Source: Glomus cerebriforme
Taxonomy: Eukaryota > Glomeromycota > Glomeromycetes > Glomerales > Glomeraceae
Assembly (NCBI GenBank): GCA_003550305.1
Contig: QKYT01000767.1
Location: 3,162-15,713, forward strand
Direction of reading: 5' to 3'
Length of the DNA: 12,552 nt
The notes beneath the pieces are model-generated. The model did no database searches. It was given only the letters and a program-made list of their open reading frames with translations, and had not been told where the DNA came from. Below are positions 9,878 through 12,552 of this stretch, piece after piece (position 1 is the first letter of the stretch; every line of letters starts with the position of its first letter). A program made the position numbers and the translations under genes.

Positions 9878-10371
9878 TTATTTAGTAAATTCAAATTCTA
9901 AAACTTCTATATCACCACCACGTATAACTACATGATCGTAAGTTCCAACCGGTGATTCCCAATTTTCAAACCGAAAGCTTGTTTCATTCGCATCTACTGC
10001 CTCGAATTTTCCTTTTATCACTGTACTATTTAATTTTTATTTCGAGTTAAATATTTATTTAGATAAATAATTTAATTCCAAAAATAAAATTTAACTTACT
10101 TTTCATAAAGTCGCGCTATAATATTTGATTTTCGTTTATTTGCTTCTAACCAAAAAAGCAAAGACCTTTGTCGAAGTAATGCTCTGATTTTTTGGTCATT
10201 ATCATTATTTTCTTGGGAGGTTAGTAAGTCCATTGTAGATTTTTTAATGGTCAAAATTTTTGAGGCTGGTATATTATTACTACCGATCGGCAATATGCAT
10301 ACCTGGTTTTGAAACGTCTGATATGTGTAATATAAATTCTGCATAGATACTGTTCCACATATATAATACAT
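9878..10371 (-). CDS. Gemin7-like Sm-fold protein (SMN complex)
   Basis: Two exons: 10371-10100 and 10025-9878, with a 74-base GT-AG intron. The proposed product is 139 aa from the first ATG. Later ATGs at 10344 and 10233 would give 130 or 93 aa; human Gemin7 has 131. The first 50 codons look poorly conserved and contain a GTATGC donor-like site near 10302, so the start is uncertain. Known role: Gemin7 pairs with Gemin6 through Sm folds in the SMN complex, which loads Sm rings onto spliceosomal snRNAs. Seen here: a helix-like IRALLRQRSLLFWLEA segment matching the family's R-x-x-LR-x-R-x-L block, then VIKGKFEAVDA, FENWESPVGTYDHVVIRGGD and a short terminal beta strand EVLEFEF. This order matches Gemin7's HEGVRVAAHFGATD, LQTPIGVQAEALLRCSDI and ISYTF. 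The call rests on pattern recall without an alignment. Another Sm/LSm-like protein is the alternative. Confidence 0.7.
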
Positions 10372-10390
10372 AATTGTGATTGTCACCGCT

Positions 10391-10427
10391 TAATTCTGGC
10401 CGAACATGATAATTTCGGCCAGAGTTA
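10391..10427. repeat. Inverted repeat centred on CTGGCC
   Basis: TAATTCTGGCCGAA (10391-10404) faces TTCGGCCAGAGTTA (10414-10427). The 14-base arms pair with a single G-T wobble around a nine-base loop. It lies immediately upstream of the Gemin7-like gene and is related to near-palindromes elsewhere in the window (3099, 3232 and 12344). Confidence 0.75.
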
Positions 10428-10764
10428 AGATATTGTAAAAAAAAATTATAATTTAAAAAATTTAAATAATAGGTATGTTAAATAAATATGTTTTGATATA
10501 AATCGCACCAAATTTTGAAAATATTTAATTGAAAATTTTTACTTAAAGTAAAAAAAAATGTAAAAATCAAAATTTCATATTTTTCTCAAAAACTATTTAA
10601 ATAATAGCTTTTCTAATTTTAGAAAAACTTTTTTTATTCACAAATTTACATATATTAGTTAAAAATTTAAATAAAGTAAAAAATTTTCATGTATAATAAC
10701 AACCACCATCAGTGATATTTAGCAAAATTCTATATATAATATATCAGAATATCAAATACAATCA
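10428..10764. other. AT-rich spacer upstream of the Gemin7-like gene
   Basis: No gene or repeat is supported. A TATA-rich sequence is everywhere, so no promoter can be singled out. Confidence 0.4.
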
Positions 10765-10960
10765 TTTCCCTCTATAGTTACCCCTGTATAAGCACAACCT
10801 CTATATAATCATATTAGTTTTGGTCCCAAATTTTTATATAGTAAAATACCCTTTGTAGTTACAAATTGATTATAATTACCATCACAGCAATTATTAGTCC
10901 CGATATAATAGTTAACATATAAAAATTTCCCTTTTTATAGTCACATCATGTAATTAAATA
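10765..10960. mobile_element. Possible pogo/Tc1-like element end, decayed
   Basis: The plus strand reads CCTCTATAGTTACCCCTGTA, then AACCTCTATATAATCA and TTAGTTTTGGTCCCA. These recall the ends of pogo/Tigger-type elements and closely resemble the words at 3065-3095 and 3281-3308. No transposase and no clear second terminus were seen. Confidence 0.35.
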
Positions 10961-11275
10961 GGACTTCAGATATTATATACTATATATAACTCATAATTTG
11001 GTTTAGTAAATTCACATAAAATCATAAAAATTTAATATAAGTATTTTAACAAATTGATATTTTTTTTAGAATTATATTTACTTCTTAATTTACTTTAATT
11101 AAGAAACATAAATAAAAATAACACGTAAACATGTAAAAAGTCTTGTGTAATTCTTTTTACATATTTGTATATATGACTGAAATAAATTTACATATCTTTA
11201 CGTGACATATTGTATAACAAAGATTATATGTTTGCGTAATTTTAAAAACTATATAATAAAGCTGCAACCAGTAGG
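10961..11275. other. AT-rich spacer, nothing recognised
   Basis: No gene, repeat or RNA gene is supported here. Confidence 0.5.
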
Positions 11276-11390
11276 CAGTGTTGTCATTGGACATGGACAT
11301 GAACATTGGACGTTCAGGACCAGACAGTCCCTGTTCATGTCCAACATTTTTAATGTCCCAAACATTTATTTGGACATTTATATATGTCAT
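11276..11390. mobile_element. Possible hAT-type terminus with GGAC/GTCC repeats
   Basis: The segment starts with CAGTGTTGTC, the sort of sequence found at hAT element ends, and within about 100 bases has five GGAC and three GTCC words in both orientations. An inverted pair, GGACATGAACA (11295-11305) and TGTTCATGTCC (11332-11342), forms perfect 11-base arms. Clusters of short motifs inside the ends are typical transposase-binding regions of hAT elements. It lies about 400-500 bases beyond the stop codon of the ORF at 11790-12212. No second terminus or 8-base target duplication can be checked inside the window. Confidence 0.35.
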
Positions 11391-11789
11391 GTGATTTAAA
11401 AAATTTTTAAGATTTATAAAATTTTTATAATTTTTAATATGATAATATGTAATTAAAATATAATAAAATCATTTATATAAATTAAAAAATAATGTGTAAA
11501 ACTTTTTTCTCTTTTAAATGAATTTTTATTCATAAAAATCAGATAAAAATTCATAAAATTTTATTAATAAAGAAGATAACTTTAAAATGCAAGAAATTTG
11601 CGAAATATTAATTTTTTTCTTTTTCCCAAACCTTCCAAACCTTCCATCTATCTGCGAACAAAGGTTCTTTATATAGTTTTTACCCCTTAATAATGCGCAA
11701 ATTGTAACGTAATACATATCTCTATTTATAACATTAATTTTACACAATCTCCTAATTAAAGTAACCTACAATACATAAATATTTCTCAA
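11391..11789. other. AT-rich spacer, possible element 3' region
   Basis: No gene is supported. A short direct repeat (CAAACCTTC twice, 11627-11644) in a pyrimidine-rich patch is the only visible structure. If the hAT reading is right, this is the 3' untranslated part of the element. Confidence 0.35.
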
Positions 11790-12212
11790 TTAAAATGGTA
11801 AATCTATATTTGCATTAACTTTAAAAAGTGTTAACAACTTCCATTTAGCATTTGAATCATTAGCAGGATGAGTAATATCATTTAATATATCACTTCTTTC
11901 ATCAAATTCTTCATCAACTTTGAAATTTTTCTCACTTTCTAGCATTTCTGCCCAATCTTGAAGATTAAATTCACCTTCTGATTCATCATCTGATCCATCA
12001 TCTGATCTATCACCTTTATCATCCAAATCTTTCAATTCAGTTTCTTTTTCTAAATTAATAATTAAACCATTATTATTATTATTTTCTAATTCATTTAAAT
12101 TACCAGAATTATAATTATTATTAACATCATTTTCATTTACTATCATTTTAGTTGATTTTGAACTATTATTAAGATGATAATTATATGTAATATCAGCTCT
12201 TAATTTGCTCAT
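11790..12212 (-). CDS. Hypothetical acidic protein, possible hAT transposase tail
   Basis: An uninterrupted 140-codon frame starts at ATG 12212 and stops at 11790. The frame stays open upstream for six codons, reading SFKALQ before MSKLRADI, up to a TAG at 12231-12233. That TAG could be the end of an acceptor (ATACATAG). Residues 25-60 are Asn-rich, 60-85 are very acidic (Asp/Glu/Ser), and the last 60 look like a conserved segment: NLQDWAEMLE, DILNDITHPANDSNAKWKL and TLF near the C-terminus. The joined upstream SFKALQMSKL resembles the last helix of hAT dimerisation domains, so this may be the final exon of a hAT-like or domesticated transposase. No other transposase exon was found to the right in the window. 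Real coding is likely from composition; the family is a guess. Confidence 0.5.
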   Translation of the reverse strand: MSKLRADITYNYHLNNSSKSTKMIVNENDVNNNYNSGNLNELENNNNNGLIINLEKETELKDLDDKGDRSDDGSDDESEGEFNLQDWAEMLESEKNFKVDEEFDERSDILNDITHPANDSNAKWKLLTLFKVNANIDLPF

Positions 12213-12233
12213 TTGAAGAGCTTTAAATGACTA

Positions 12234-12552
12234 TGTATATAAAAATTAAAATATTAAAATAAAATTAATAAATTAATAAATTAATAAAAAATAAAAAATA
12301 AAGGGCGTTACTATGTGGTGACCTGTCACCATGGCGACTCCTATAATTCTGGCCAAAATTAAGTGATNNGTAAAAAATTATCCTTTTTTGGAATTTTGTG
12401 TAATGCAAAACTTTGATTTTTGAGAGAAATAAAATTGCCTTTTTTGGGTTATATAATGTTATATTGATTCCAAATAAGGAAATTCTGATCGGCATTATAA
12501 AATTTGCTAAAATTAGTAGTGTGACGAATAACATATAACAAATAGGCTTTTT
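12234..12552. other. AT-rich edge with short palindromes
   Basis: No gene is supported. A perfect 7-base-arm palindrome, TGGTGACCTGTCACCA, lies at 12316-12331. A near-palindrome, TAATTCTGGCCAAAATTA, follows at 12344-12361 and matches the family seen at 3099, 3232 and 10410. Two undetermined bases are at 12368-12369. The GGGCGTT...GGCGACTCC patch (12302-12340) is more GC-rich than its surroundings and may be part of a repeat element. Confidence 0.5.

Noticed and set aside
11157..11399. Overlapping short frames on both strands
   Set aside because: Both are created by the GGAC/GTCC inverted-repeat region; no conserved protein signal.
11526..11747. 73-codon minus-strand frame with a GRFGRFG peptide
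   Set aside because: The repeat comes from a simple DNA duplication (CAAACCTTC), and the rest is AT-rich chance coding.
12265..12534. 89-codon minus-strand frame
   Set aside because: It spans undetermined bases and short palindromes, has no motif, and does not connect in frame to the ORF at 11790-12212.

Overview
The window is nuclear DNA of a very AT-rich, intron-dense fungus. The evidence is four conserved eukaryotic protein genes split by 18 short introns. Seventeen of these are 64-92 bases and one is 170. They carry GTAAGT-type donors, CTAAT-like branch sites and T-rich acceptors, and they are set in repeat-filled AT-rich spacers. An early-diverging Mucoromycota fungus, possibly of the arbuscular-mycorrhizal (Glomeromycotina) kind, fits best. 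That placement is inference, not proof.

Layout. 1-720: a tandem array of seven diverged units of about 98 or 126 bases, each looking like a 28-29-base exon between an intron end and an intron start. 721-4967: a 4.2 kb gene-poor stretch with inverted repeats, a triplet-repeat tract that is coding-like on the minus strand, diverged direct repeats, an orphan ORF remnant, a 22-base minisatellite and transposon-end-like sequences. 4968-10371: a compact island of four genes. 10372-11789: a second repeat-bearing spacer with a possible hAT-type transposon end. 11790-12233: an acidic, Asn-rich ORF that may be a transposase tail. 12234-12552: AT-rich sequence with short palindromes.

The island holds a Dug1/CNDP2-type Cys-Gly dipeptidase (minus, ten exons, 477 aa), a protein phosphatase 1 inhibitor-2/Glc8 homologue (minus, four exons, 205 aa), the spliceosome factor Cwc24/RNF113 (plus, five exons, 341 aa) and a Gemin7-like Sm-fold protein (minus, two exons). 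The inhibitor-2 and Cwc24 genes diverge from a 199-base shared promoter. Cwc24 and Gemin7 converge with only 31 bases between their stop codons. Two neighbours thus act in RNA splicing: Cwc24 in spliceosome activation and Gemin7 in snRNP assembly. The dipeptidase acts in glutathione breakdown and the inhibitor in PP1 control, so there is no single shared pathway.

The most unusual feature is the array at the left edge. Its spacer lengths, branch-site-like motif and donors match the introns of the genes in the same window. The differences between its units lie largely at CpG sites changed to TpG or CpA.
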